From Chara braunii (lineage: Eukaryota; Streptophyta; Charophyceae; Charales; Characeae), in NCBI GenBank assembly GCA_003427395.1, contig BFEA01000050.1, positions 715,517 to 749,274 of the forward strand: a stretch of DNA of 33,758 nucleotides. Reading direction: 5' to 3'. The position numbers were made by a program, and so were the translations under genes. This document shows, one piece after another, positions 1-11,166 of the stretch. The notes below the pieces were generated by a model. That model was not told the origin of the DNA and ran no database searches. It saw only the letters and a list, made by a program, of their open reading frames with translations. The number at the start of each line of letters is the position of its first letter. Positions within the stretch are counted from its first letter, which is position 1.

Positions 1-96
<96 letters not shown>

Positions 97-110
97 AGGG
101 AGAGAGAGAG
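1..110. repeat. Compound (AC)n/(AG)n microsatellite
   Basis: About 20 AC dinucleotides run straight into AG dinucleotides with a few AGGG interruptions. It marks the left edge of the window and abuts the decayed 3' end of a minus-strand LINE fragment. Confidence 0.97.
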
Positions 111-129
111 ATGGGTTCTTTATAAAGGA

Positions 130-966
130 AAAATGAACATGACTTTGAGTCCGCGTTCAAAGGCGAATTTGAACGCGCATTCATGGTGTTCAAACGGTTA
201 CATAGTCTGCCAAGACAACTTCTGCAATCCATCCTCCTCTGTCACCCCCCAGCCAGTCCCTGCAGAACTTTGTGATGTTCTGCCAGATCTCTTTGGTCGT
301 TCTAAGGAGGTCCAGCTTGTTCTTTGTCATTTGCCATTGTGAGAGAGTTCCATTTGTATTTGATGTTTAATTTGTTTTGTCATTTCCTCCTCCTCCTCCA
401 CCCGCGCCCCTTCCAGTACAAGAATGCACTTCTGCCACCACAAAGCCCACATGATTGCCCTCCTGCTATTCTGAACATGTTCTCTGTGAAGGTGTCTCCT
501 TGCGAAGCTGGCCAGAGTCCTGTTAGGATTGCCCGCCAGTCCCATGGCCACTCCATTCCATCCATCATCTTCCGCCATATTCTGTCCCACCACTGCCATG
601 TCCGGACCAAAGATGAACACTGCAAAACGATGTGCTCAATGGTTTCTGCTCTGCTTCATGAGGGAAAGCATGTACACATCTTTTGCAGCAGGCCAGGGCA
701 AAACGATGTGCTCAATGGTTTCTGCTATCCTTCATAAGGGAAACCACCTAGGTTGGAGTGGTCGTTCAGCCAAATATGTGGGCAGGCAGCAGTGCGCGAT
801 CTGCCATTGTAGAGAGGTTATCTTTGCTGGTTTGCATTTTCTATCCTGGAACCACTTTATGGGTGTGAGAAGGCTGCACTGGACGTTGAGGTGTCATGAC
901 TATCTCTCATTTACCATGTCCGTCAAGTTCCGATTAACTCTGAGCATTCCATATGCTGCTTTGACC
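130..966 (-). mobile_element. LINE copy 1: 3' part of ORF2 (zf-RVT and C-terminal region), decayed
   Basis: On the minus strand, translation pieced together across frames gives the order seen in the other LINE copies. VKAAYGMLRVN and IKWFQDRK lie at about 965-850. A zinc-binding segment containing IEHIVLQCSSL follows at about 640-590. Next come RRAIMWALWWQKC and EGARVE (about 440-400), then DWLGGDRGGW near 230-210. The same landmarks occur in this order at 10258-11166 (plus) and 17960-16929 (minus). Several frameshifts and a 76-bp internal duplication make it non-functional. The upstream end is cut at 966, where the poly(T) of another element begins. The homology is clear; the exact 3' limit near 130 is not. 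Confidence 0.82.
622..773. repeat. 76-bp tandem duplication inside LINE copy 1
   Basis: Two near-identical units start at 622 and 698, each opening with GCAAAACGATGTGCTCAATG. They duplicate the part encoding the zinc-finger segment of the minus-strand LINE, so this zf-RVT is locally repeated and out of register. Confidence 0.85.
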
Positions 967-967
967 C

Positions 968-1112
968 TTTTTTTTTTTTTTTTTTTTTTTTTCAACAACA
1001 ACCCGAGTAGATGCTAGGGGTGCTGATAAGAGAAGACACCTCTAGCACTGCCCGGGAGGCTCCATCTATTGGTGGGGAGCATCACCTACTGGAAAGCGGG
1101 TCCAGCATCCCT
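968..1112 (-). repeat. LINE/SINE 3' tail module #1 (tri-hairpin plus poly-A)
   Basis: Read on the minus strand it begins GGGATGCTGGACCC, continues through CTCCCCACCAATAGATGGAG and ends in 25 A. Hairpin 3 pairs TGCTAG-G-GGTG with CACC-T-CTAGCA (plus-strand notation, 11 pairs including one G-T) around the loop containing ATAAGAG. It is joined to a recognisable LINE ORF2 C-terminus, which shows the module is the natural 3' end of this LINE family. Confidence 0.85.
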
Positions 1113-1600
1113 GAACATTGAGATTGTTTGTGTGAGCAGATATGCAGTTGAAATAGTCCATGCCTCAGCTTCTGGAACCGTTGCAGATGCTAGCTAGTCC
1201 TCTTCACCCTTCATCAGGGCGCCAAATGCCATCTGTCTATTACTGGTACTATGTCATCTGCCCCTGAGTCCTGTTGTTTCTCCAAGCATTTACCCAAAGA
1301 AGCTCTGTTCTACCAGGCTCATTGAGGACGGTGCGAACGGGTCTGGGAAGTCCGAGGGTGGCCGAAGTGTAATCTCAGGGCTGAGTGTCATCCATTCATG
1401 GAAGCAGAGCTGGTATTGCCTGTGATCCTTCTTCAGATGCCCTCCTTGCATTTCGCTCCATTTCACCACCCCCAATTTTCCCCCGTTTGTTCCCCCAAGC
1501 CAGGTGCCACTAAATTGTTGAGTATTTTGTTGAATTTTTTGACTCCTAGTTTATACAATTATTCCTTTTTTGTGCGGAATGCAGTTTGTTTTTACGGTCC
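968..1600 (-). mobile_element. LINE copy 2: 3'-terminal fragment with tail module
   Basis: The minus strand encodes WLGGTNGGKLG, then a frame (about 1475-1290) with FHEWMTLSPEITLRPPSDFP. This matches the extreme ORF2 C-terminus of the other copies (FNDWTIVDPSIPLRPSSEFP; DWMQVDPSIPMKSPEEF). Downstream on the minus strand come the 3' UTR landmark GGCGCC...AGGGTGAAGAGG (about 1220-1197), the tail module and a 25-nt poly(A), read as poly(T) at 968-992. The poly(T) abuts LINE copy 1, so this 5'-truncated copy probably landed in the older one. No clear target-site duplication was found. The upstream limit near 1600 is approximate. Confidence 0.78.
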
Positions 1601-1639
1601 TTGTGGGCATTGTCTGTTGCCACTCCAGGGGGTTTAGAG

Positions 1640-2395
1640 TTAGTTGTGCAATTGGGGTGCCGGGTTGGAAGGCCATCTGATGGAGTGGGCTTCACCAGGG
1701 CGAGTGGCCAGGAGGGCAGGGAGTAAGAGAAGGGACTGGGATTTCAAGTTTGTAAGAGAGTCAAAGTGGTTGGATCGGGGGAGTGGGGTCCGCAGCACAC
1801 AATTACTGTGAGGGCGTGAGAGTGGTACAGGGCTATAGAGTGCAATTAAGGGTTTTAGCGACGTCGGCTTCACCTGTGTGGCACATCAGGGGAGAGAGGA
1901 TTCGGGGTGGGGTGGGGGGGGGGGCTTGCATCAGGGTGGAAAATCAATGTAAGAGGGGAGCTCTCGTCATTGATTCTGATCTCGGTTCGGGGTGAGTAGG
2001 CTGCAGTGAGGCACAGAGGTCACCAAAGACGGTGGTGCACCGGGGGGCGGATTGGTGGGGAGAGCGGAGAAAGGAGGGAAGGGTGACGTGGAGGGAGGGG
2101 AGCGGTGGGGGGGCAGCACGGAGGAAGGTGATAGTCCGGGAGGAGGGGGCCTCACCGGGCTGGGAGGCAAGGAGGGCAAGGAGGGTCCCAGTGGATCGGG
2201 GTGATCGGGGTCCGGAAGGAGGGAGAGGCCCACGAGGGGGATAGCACATGGCACACCGTGGAGAGAGGGCAACAGGGTGAGGGGGCCGCTTGCATCAGGA
2301 CGACACATCATGATAAGAGGAGAGATTCTCTCAGCAATTCTGATATCGACTTGGGATGAGTAGGCCGCAGCGAGGCACGGAGGATACTTAGGCAC
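1640..2395. repeat. G-rich degenerate tandem repeat, about 360-460 bp period
   Basis: The plus strand is strongly purine-rich. A block beginning GCTTGCATCAGG and ending in GAGTAGGCTGCAGTGAGGCAC occurs at about 1924-2020. A diverged copy (GCTTGCATCAGG ... GAGTAGGCCGCAGCGAGGCAC) lies at about 2288-2380. An upstream TTCACC...GGAGGGCA segment near 1690 is echoed near 2151. Spacing differs between blocks, so indels separate the units. Open frames here are shadows of biased composition and I call no gene. Confidence 0.65.
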
Positions 2396-2690
2396 AGCCT
2401 GCCCTCTCCACCCTGTTAAATCCCCCTGGCCATCTGGCGCAAAAGGAAGCAATCTCAAAAAAGATTAAGTCCAAAAAATCACCCAAAAGCATACATGCAA
2501 GCGCACGCCGTGCGGGCGGTTCCCTACGTGCGGTGCACGCGCCCAACCGATCCCATGCGGCGGACGACGTGTGCGGAGAATGACCCGTCACCCCCCTCAG
2601 AAAAAAAAAGGCCGGGGTCGAAACGGTGTGTTTGAGGCCCCCCCCCAAAATTATAAGCGAGACGAAAAAAACATTTACAGGAGTACTGCC
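2396..2690. other. Stretch without recognised gene
   Basis: Mixed-composition sequence with short A and C runs (A run near 2601, C run near 2639). No coding homology, tRNA or repeat family was recognised. It links the G-rich repeat to the pyrimidine tract. Confidence 0.5.
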
Positions 2691-3110
2691 TCACCTTGCT
2701 TCTCCTCCCCTTCCTCATCCTCCATGTCTCCTCCACCCTTCTTCTTTTCATCTCTTGCTCCTCCTCCTCCTCCTGTTCGTCCTCCTCCTGCCCTTCCTCA
2801 TCCTCCTTGTCTCCTCCTCCTCTGCGTACTTCCTCATCTTCCATGCCTCCTTGTCTCCTTCCCTTCCTCGTGTCCTCCCCTTCCTCGCCGTCCATGTCTC
2901 CTCCTCCTCCCACTCGTCCTCCTCCTGCCCTTAATCTTTTCCCTCCGTCCATCTCTTCTCCTCCCCCATCTTGACTCCTCCTCGTCGTCCTCACTATCCT
3001 TGTCGTCCTCCTCGTCCACATCCTCCTCCTCTCCATATTCCCCTCTCCTCGCCATATCCCCATCTTCCTGTCATACGCCCCCCGTTCCCCCTCCCCAAAA
3101 AAGATAAAAT
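2691..3110. repeat. About 400-bp polypyrimidine (CCT/CTT) tract
   Basis: The plus strand is almost entirely C and T, built from degenerate TCCTCC, TCCTCAT and CTTCCT motifs. Open frames on both strands (Ser/Pro-rich on plus, Glu/Arg/Gly-rich on minus) are artefacts of this composition. Long purine/pyrimidine strand asymmetry of this kind can form triplex DNA; that is general knowledge, not shown here. Confidence 0.9.
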
Positions 3111-3452
3111 AATAATAATAAAAATAAAAAACCTTCATGATTCCGCACAGGCACCCTCCGCACGGAACTCCGCATGGAACTCCACACGAATGTGCGGCTC
3201 GTGCGATTGCAAGTATGCCCAAAAGCGAATAAAAAAAACTTAAAAACATTCATAACAAAGCCATGAAATAACAACAACGTAAAGGTTAATTCCGGAACAG
3301 GACTCAACGAGAATAAAGTCCAGGACGTGACATAAAGAGAAAATAATCACGGAAGGACGGAAGAACTTTGATACCGTGTTTCGGAAAAAGGAGACGCTAC
3401 AGGGCATCAGTAAGGAACTCGAGTGTATTAGTTTAGGGAGGTACAGCCAGTC
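3111..3452. other. AT-rich interval, possible 5' UTR of LINE copy 3
   Basis: AT-rich sequence with A runs and ATAATAATAATA near 3110. No protein or RNA was recognised. It directly precedes the first ORF1 frame of the plus-strand LINE, so its right half may be the element's 5' UTR. No repeat boundary or target-site duplication can be placed. Confidence 0.35.
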
Positions 3453-6400
3453 ATGGCCAGACTCTCACACAATCAGAAGAGCCATAAAAGGGCCTACTCT
3501 ATGCTCCTCTTCAGAGGAGCCATGAAGCGAGTGGCACTTAAGCTTCTGGCTACTCCCCCAGGGAAGCTTCGCACAGTTAAGGAGTCTCGTCAAAATGCAC
3601 ATGGGGAGAATGAAGCTCAGTCCATGTGTGGGAAGGTTGATTTTCCCCCGCTTTTGTCAAAAAACGAGAAGGGGAACATGGGTGAGACACAGGGGGATAA
3701 CTCAAAGAGTTACTCGGGGACTGAGAACCAGGAAAATCCCCGAGGGGAGTGCTCGGCTGTCCCCCCTGCTATGTGTGGAACAGGAGTACAGACTTCTTGG
3801 GCTGATAAATTGAAGGGTCCCTATCATGATAAATCCCTCCAGGTTCCAAGAAAGGACCCCAAGGCCAACACCCTCCACCTCCCCCTCTCCAGCCTCCCAA
3901 CAGCGAGGGCTTTTTTTCTTTCTCAGTTCCTTACGCCATCGGAACAGAGGGTAGTAGAGAGTGGCGGAAAGAAACTGCAGATCAGATCCTACCCAGCGCA
4001 AAAGACGGCAGAAAGGGACACCATCTATCAGAAGCACGCAAACAATTGGGTGTTCCACGATGATGACGCCTACAAATCCACTAACAACAAAATTAAGTGG
4101 ATTGGTAAGCAATTGGCCTCCCTCAAGGGTAGTCCAGGGCAGCGCAGGAGGACTTAATGATCCAGCCGGTTTCATCCACTGTCTTCATGATCCTGTGTCT
4201 GCACGTGTCAGATAAACAAACCATTGATAGTTGGCGGAAGCTCCGGACCGGGTGTGATAGATCGAAGGTCCGCATATATCCCTGGGCCCCCTTGAAACAA
4301 GGCCCGGAGGAAAAGAGGGCCCACATGATGGAGGCACACTACTGGGTCGAATTCAGACACATCCCCATCGAGATCCATGTAGCCTTCATCCACGATCTCG
4401 GGGAACAATGTGATATAGTGGACTTCGTCGACCCTCTTCCATCCTACGTAGCCAAAAGGGACGATTACTTGATGCTCGCCCTTGACTTCCCCCCATCCCA
4501 GCCATTTACGATGGATGATATAATATTATACAGGGTAGGGGGGAAAGAGTACACGATACACACTGCCCACAAGCATAGGCCCTAGTGTTTCCGTTGCAAA
4601 GCGTATGGTCATTTGTGCACGGACACGGATTGCCCCAACAACCTTGGTAAGCAAAACTGAGTTATAGGTCGTCTCCTTCGAGACCCGTTTCGAGGCAACC
4701 TTTGGATGAATGTGGACCAGGGCATGAAGGGTGGGTCTATGAAGAAGGGAAAGGTAAAGAGGGCAAGTTGGAAGGATGGAAATGGGAGAAGCCCGGGGAA
4801 CCAAATTGGGGAACCAAGCCCTTGGATACATGGACACCGCCTTGAGATGGAAGGCCCCAAATCCCATCAGCAGACAACTGGGAAAAACTGGGGGGACCAT
4901 GTCGAACCATCAAAACAAGGGCAACCCCCTCCAAAAAGGGATGCCACAGGGAAAGCAAAGGGAGTCGGGGACGGATCGGGCCACATCCATCTAACCCACC
5001 AGGAATGGAGAGTTAAACTGCCACAGGAGCGGCTAGGCCAAACAGGTGTCCCCTCCCTGCCTGGACCATCGCCACAAGACTACTTGCAGAACATTGACAG
5101 GGAGCAGTCAACAGAGGAGGAAGGGGGCCAAAGAATAGGTCAAACAGGTGTCTCCTCCCTACCTGGACCATCGCCAGAAGTCTACTTGCAGAACATTGGG
5201 AGGGGGCAATCAACAGAGGAGGAAGCGGGCCAAGGAACGTCCCATGGAACCATGGAGAGGGAGAAAGGGGAAGTGGGGAGGGAGGCGCAATTAGCTAGAA
5301 AGTATTTCCCTTCTTCTGCGGTGCCCAACAGCAGGGAACAGCTACAGACCCGAAAAAAGAAAGAGGGAGAGGAGGAGGTTTTGAAGGGTATCGGCCCATT
5401 TAGAGATGCCTTTGGACCCGCCCCGATAGAGGTAGGACCATCTCCCCTTCCCTCCACAACCCCCCTGGATATAATCATGGAGGAGGTCGAGGAGCCAGCC
5501 GCCAAGGAGGCCTACCAGGAACAACAAATGTCGGTGGAACAAAAACTAATCCAACTGGTAGACTGGCTCCTCAGCAGCCTGAAAGATAGATTTGGCCCGA
5601 CGATGAATGAGTTTTGGGACATGGCGTACCTGAACATCTTCTCTATTTTAGATAGTTGCCCCAACCTCAAGAAGGTATTGATGGAGGGTCTTTCCCCAGG
5701 GTTGTTATGGCCCGAGGTGAGTTCCCGGGTGCTGCACACTATGGTGGAGATGTTGCCTCCCCCACCCTGGAAGGAGGCGAGGAACAACCCTACTGGGCTG
5801 GAAGAGAACACTGGGTACGAACCCAAAAGGGGAATAAACGTTGCTGGACCACGTCAAGGTGATGATAACCAAGGGTCAACATGCCCAAGCAGCGGTGTGA
5901 GCAAGGAATATCTCCGACAACAGACACTGAGGATTAATACCCCCGAGAATCCTAGCCCGAAGACAGGGCCACTAGAGGAAAACGAGCCAGCAAAGAGGCG
6001 GCGTCTGAGACAGTGTCTAGAGCAGGGAGGGGGAGCCCGGAAATTACCCACTTCAGGAATCCCCCTAGTCCCGGTGAGAAAGAAGAAAGGTTCTTGGGAG
6101 GTGGGCCTCTGTTCGAGGAAGGGAGGCGCAACATTGGAAGGATGGTTGTCCTTCCAAAATTATGACATTGCAGGGGAGCAGGATGTCCAGCTGGACCTGG
6201 ACAGATTTGTGGAATCACAGTATGAGTCAGGTGAGGAAGCAAAGTGGGTGGCAAGGGAGGGTTCAGCGCACTTGACTCAAAGGCTGGCCTTTGCCCGGTT
6301 TAGCGAACTCAAGGAAGCCGACCTAATCTGGCTCTCCCACGCCGAGCTCTTGGAAGTCCACCAGACGAGGGTTAGGGACATCACCTGGTACACTTCTTAT

Positions 6401-6469
6401 GTGCCCTCCTCATGCACAACATCCTTCAGGACCCTTTCACTCTTGACAATGCAGACTGGGTGGTTTTAG
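3453..6469 (+). pseudogene. LINE ORF1 (RNA-binding protein with CCHC zinc knuckle), disrupted
   Basis: The N-terminal piece (3453-4157) is followed by a frameshift near 4150. A second frame (4157-4585) contains WVEFRHIPIEI and FVDPLPSYVAKRDDYLMLALD, resembling plant LINE ORF1 proteins of the DUF4283/CCHC type. A TAG at 4583-4585 cuts the protein directly before the zinc knuckle CFRCKAYGH (4586 on), and TGA at 4658-4660 is a second stop. From 4706 to 6469 the same frame is open for 587 codons: a Gly/Pro/Glu-rich, probably disordered region with a 34-residue tandem duplication. ORF1 products normally coat the element RNA and support retrotransposition. The long open tail suggests fairly recent decay. 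Confidence 0.72.
5036..5239 (+). repeat. 102-bp (34-aa) tandem duplication in ORF1
   Basis: Two units of 102 bp start at 5036 and 5138. Each encodes GQTGV.SLPGPSP..YLQNI followed by QSTEEE. The frame is kept because the unit is a multiple of three. Synonymous and non-synonymous differences between the units show the duplication is not brand new. Confidence 0.9.
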
Positions 6470-6474
6470 ATTGC

Positions 6475-9400
6475 CATGAACCGATCTAAATTCAGTAATC
6501 AGAACCAGCACTCCAAGGATTGGTTACCGGCCCTAGTGTCAGATGAGCTGCAGGTCCTCTATGGCAAGGATAAGACTTGGTCCAGGGCATCTCAGGTGGT
6601 GGACTTGGACCTATGCTCCCTCAATGTTAATGGGCTGGTTTTTGCAAACCCGCAGAAACGGAAAGCGATATTAAAACAAATTCGGGGCGGGGGGGGGGGG
6701 GGCGCTGGCCAGATCTTATCTGCATTCAGACAACTCACCTCACAAACTCTCCGGAACATTCCAGGGCATATAACATGACCTGGCCCTTCCGAAAAATTGC
6801 AGCTCATGCACCAAGGTCAGGGTCGGCAGGGGTGGCTATTTGGATCCCTCCCGATTCCCGGGCAGAAGTCATCCACTCTGCAGTGGATGCAAAGGAGGGG
6901 AGATGGGTGGCCGCTCTCCTCATTCTGGATAGAAGTAGTATGTGTGGTCTGTATCTATGGTCCCAATGAGGTGGAACAACGCAATATTTTTTTTGACCAC
7001 ATACGGTCTCAGCTGCCACAAGGCATACCGACAATAATCGCAGGGGATTTTAACGCAGCGCAAGATCATAGCCTGGATAGGTGGAGGGTCCCCTCCACAT
7101 GCCCTACTTATATATAAGAGGATGAAGGAATCATTTGTAAGCTCTGTGAAGAGGAACACCTATATGATTCCTTTAGGCGATTGCACCCACAAAGGAGATT
7201 GTACTTGTATATACGTAATAGCAATACGACAACACCGTCCAGGTCAAGAAGAGATCCCATTCTCATGGCAGAGGATCTGGACAGGGCGCTGCAAGCAGCC
7301 GCCATCTTCCCTTTGAGCCCCTGGCCGGGAGCGGATCATAAAATGTGTGATGTATTGCTCCGATCCCACAAAATGCCGGGCCAGGGCCCAGGCTTTTCCA
7401 AGCTTAACACATCTACACTGAAGCTACACCATTTTCGCTCTCTTCCTCAAAAATGTATGGGGGTTATGGCGGACTACTAGGGATCGTCGCGACTTATATA
7501 TAGCATGCTTTAACAACGGGCTGGCCTTTATGTCTAGGAAATGCAACGAATTTTCGAAAATACGAGCCAAAGAAAAATATGCACAGAAAATTCACATCCA
7601 ACTTGATCCAAGAGAAAATTCGCAATCTTCAACAGGAAAGCAGCGAGTCGCTGTGCCCCCACCCCCAATCAGAATCCACTGAATTACAAACGCTTAAAAA
7701 CCAACTCTTAGAATTTGCCCAGCAAAGATGGCAGGGCTCCATCATCAGAGGCAAGTCATCCAAGCACACCAAAGAGGGACAAATCGACGCATCCTTTTTT
7801 ACGCAACCCCAAACAAGGGTCAGAAAATCCACCATAGAGGGGTTGTATGACCCGATCAAAACTCGAGAAGTCTCCTCGTACTCCTCGGCCTATGGCCTGA
7901 AAGTGGCCACCGACTTTTATAAAGAATTTTTTTCCTCTGCCCTAGCTGTGGAATCAGAACAGACAAGGAAAGTTAAAATTGCAGATTTTCTACTCCCCCT
8001 ATCACAACGATTGTCCGACGAGCAGCGGGAGTTACTGGATAAACCGCTTCGTAAGGACGAAATTTGGAATGCCCTTCTACAGATGGAGGAAGATAAAACC
8101 CCGGGGGTGGTTGGACTCCCTAAGGAATCATGGGAAGTGATGTGGTCCCCCATGACGGAAGAGTTGATGGAATACTATAATCAGGTCAAAACCTCAGGAG
8201 ACATGGGGGAGTTTGTAGGTCAGGGGATCCTCGCTCTTCTGTAAAAAAAAAAGGACAAAACAAATATAAGGAATTATCGACCGATCACCCTCCTTACGGT
8301 GGTTTATAAGCTGGTGGCTAAGGCGCTGGCCAATAGGATGATACCTATTTTGGAAGAGATAATCCACCCTGCTCAAACAGGCCTTATGCGCAATAGGAAT
8401 ATCCAGGACAATGTGCTAACAAATTGATTAAGTTATCAAGACAGTCACGACAAAACGCGGCCATAGTATTCATAGATTTCGAAAAAGCCTACGACCACGT
8501 GGAGTGGAAATTTTTGGACAAATGCCTGCAGAGAATGAACTTTGGTCCGGTTTTCTGAGACTGGATTATGATACTTCACCGCAATGCGACCTCGCGAGTG
8601 TCGGTGAACGGGTTGTTGGCGCCGAAAATTAAATTGCAGTGCTCCGTACGGCAGGGAGATCCGCTAGCCCCCTTCCTTTTCCTAGTGGTAATGGAAGCAC
8701 TGACAACGAATTTGAGATCTAACGGAAAAAAATTCAGGCTCCGTCTGTCGGGTTTCCTAGAAGAAGCCATACCAGTATACTCGATGTTTGCAGACGACCT
8801 TACAATACTAGTCGATACCACCCACAGTAATATCGAGGAAATTCAAGCTCTGATGGACCATTTCACCTCGGTGTCCGATATGACGATCAATTGGGGAAGC
8901 AAAACGCAAGGCTGGTGGATTCACTTTCATGACGTTCATCCCCCAGAACAGCCCAAGGTAGACCGGAGACCCCTGGAGAAACAAATTAGAGTCTTGGGGG
9001 TGACACACTCACCCCTAAGACCGTCGGGGGACAATGACGAATGGATTACTAGGCCGGCTCTGGATAAGATGTAGAAATGAGCAAATAAAAACACCTCCAT
9101 TTTTGGGAGGGCACTTATCATAAACAATGTGGTGCTGGCATCGATTTGGTATAAATCAGCCCTCTGACAACTCGGAAGAGGTAACATCAAGAGCCTAAAA
9201 AAACAACTGGTGACATGCCTCTGGCAAGGGAATCATGAGCAACAAAACGTGATAAACAGGGTGGCATGGGACAATCTGATCCAGCCCAAAACCAGGGGAG
9301 GACTGGGTTTGCTAGACCCCGCGTTACAAGCCACTGTGCTATCACTCCAATGGATCAAGAGATTGATTCCCGGTTTACACCCTCCGTGGCGGGACCTGGC

Positions 9401-11166
9401 AGTAAAACAAATCCGCAAACTCGCACGAAGAACAGTTATTACAGTGGACCCCCTCACATGGCTTGAGAACCAGTACTGGTCTATCCCCCGCCTCAGTTTG
9501 TGCTAAAAAAAGGAAGGGGAGAGAGGAGCTGCTAGACAAGACCTGGTCAAGGATAAGTTCTGGAATGACCTGATCAAGATCTGGAGGAAGTCGTCGATCT
9601 CGGACAGGCCGGTCCCAGAACGGTGGGGGGAGATCCTACGCCAACCCCTCTTTGGGAACAGGACACTTACGGCTAGGCAAGAACGAGTGTTCGGTAGCTC
9701 GGACCCTCGTTGGGCCTCATGGGTCAGAAAAGGAATTCTCAGCGTAGGTGATATACGGGATGAGACAACCAAAGACTGGAAAACGGACCAGCAACTACGT
9801 CCCTGCCTGCGCCATGCCCGCAAGTTGGCGGACGCCTTGGATCGGTTGATATTTTTGACCCCCCTTGCCTGGGTAGTGATCTTGAGGAAGGGGGCGAGAT
9901 TACAAGAACAGGATTGGGTGGCGGTAAGGGTTGCAGACTTCCCTCTCCAGATAGGCATGGTAGTGGAGGCTAGATCGGAAGGGGCCATGATAAACCTATT
10001 TGAAAGAAGACAAGACGACACCTTGGTCCGACACCGCCCTGACTCGGTCGACACCTTGGTCCGATACTGCCCTGACTCGGTCCAATGGCATGTGAATAAC
10101 AACCTCTTCCGAATCCGGGTCCCGCAGAGCCATAAGGAAGAGAGAACTCAATGGCGTGCTTACCGACCAGAAATTCCCCTATATGCTTTAGCCCAGGATC
10201 CGCTGGAATGGCAATGGGTAAAAGGGATGGAACAGACACTCTATTCATCTCTCTGAAATGACTGTAAAAGCCGCCTATAAGATGATTAGGCCCCGAGTCT
10301 ATGTTTTGGCAGGAGTTGGTGACAAGTGGCAGAAGCACCTTGGCCTTCATAAGGACCAAGTTAGAGGACTGAAATGGTTCAGAGGGGTGAAAGAGAAACC
10401 GGCTAAGTTCGCCTCCATCCAGTAGCAAATCTGTCATAAGTGTCTCCCCACCAACAACTGGATTATAGACAGGTCAAACCTAGAACAGAGGGGGGAGGCA
10501 CTCCCATGGTGTAAATCCTGTTATGCTGGGTTCCCAAGCCGAAGAATATGCAAGACAGTAGAACACTTTTTTTTCCAACGTCCAGGGGTATTCCTACTGT
10601 GGCAACAGTGGGATCACATTTGGTCTCAACTGGACACTAAAGAGAAGTGGCCATGGAAATGAGAAGCTCTTCTGCTAGTGGAGTGGAGAAGGTCACAAGT
10701 ATCCTGCTTTGCCAGCAACCTTTTTTCTTTGTCTAGGAAGGCAATGATCTGGACTTTGTGGTCAAGAAGGTTTGTTTTTGACCAAGAAGGGGCCAGGATG
10801 GAGGACGGTGAAGCGGCGGACTTTGTTAAGCAATTCATAGAAACAGAAATAAGAGCACAATGGAAACGTGTTCAGGAAAAAACGGAAATTCTCTCACAAA
10901 AATCAGACATAATTAAGGAAATTCACGCCTTCTGCGTAGAATGGCTGGGGGGGGAAAGAGGGGGCAGGATGGCGCAGGTCGAATGGCCCGGGGAGAAGGG
11001 GGATGAGGAGGGACTAAGGGACTTCACGAAAGACTACAAGCTCAGGTTATGTGACTGGATGCAGGTCGACCCTAGTATTCCGATGAAGAGTCCCGAGGAA
11101 TTCCTAGACATGTTCTCCCCAGCAGCCACAGCCATCGTGGAAAGACAATGGTTTGAACAACAGTAA
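6475..11166 (+). pseudogene. LINE ORF2: AP endonuclease, reverse transcriptase, linker domain, zf-RVT; disrupted
   Basis: The domains are in order. The endonuclease has SLNVNGL (about 6620), GDFN (about 7043) and DHKMCDVLL (about 7335). The RT fingers have DKTPGVVGLPKE (about 8092) and NYRPITLL (about 8273). RT motif A is FIDFEKAYD (8467-8498), motif B RQGDPLAPF (about 8649) and motif C FADDL (8787-8801). A thumb/linker carries GGLGLLDP (about 9297), and an extra domain lies at about 9890-10215. The zf-RVT contains CKSC...TVEHFFF (about 10520-10580). The C-terminus spans 10678-11166, with DPSIPMKSPEEF near its end and a TAA stop. A G run at 6689-6702 coincides with a frameshift in the endonuclease, and further breaks occur near 8244, 8425, 8557, 9074, 9503 and 10257. 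The enzyme would nick target DNA and copy the element RNA; this copy cannot. Confidence 0.88.
10017..10082 (+). repeat. 33-bp in-frame tandem duplication in ORF2 linker domain
   Basis: Two 33-bp units encode DTLVRHRPDSV and DTLVRYCPDSV back to back. The LINE copy at 16494-16180 has only one segment at this position, so the duplication belongs to copy 3. Confidence 0.88.

Noticed and set aside
1967-2458. 163-codon minus-strand Pro/Ser-rich frame
   Set aside because: Shadow of the G-rich tandem repeat; different frames of the same stretch give equally long Pro/Ser-rich peptides.
2524-3249. 241-codon minus-strand open frame rich in Glu, Arg and Gly
   Set aside because: It is the complement of the pyrimidine tract; biased composition keeps the frame open, and no domain is present.
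9503-10102. 199-codon minus-strand frame
   Set aside because: It is antisense to a LINE ORF2 linker region with clear homology on the plus strand.
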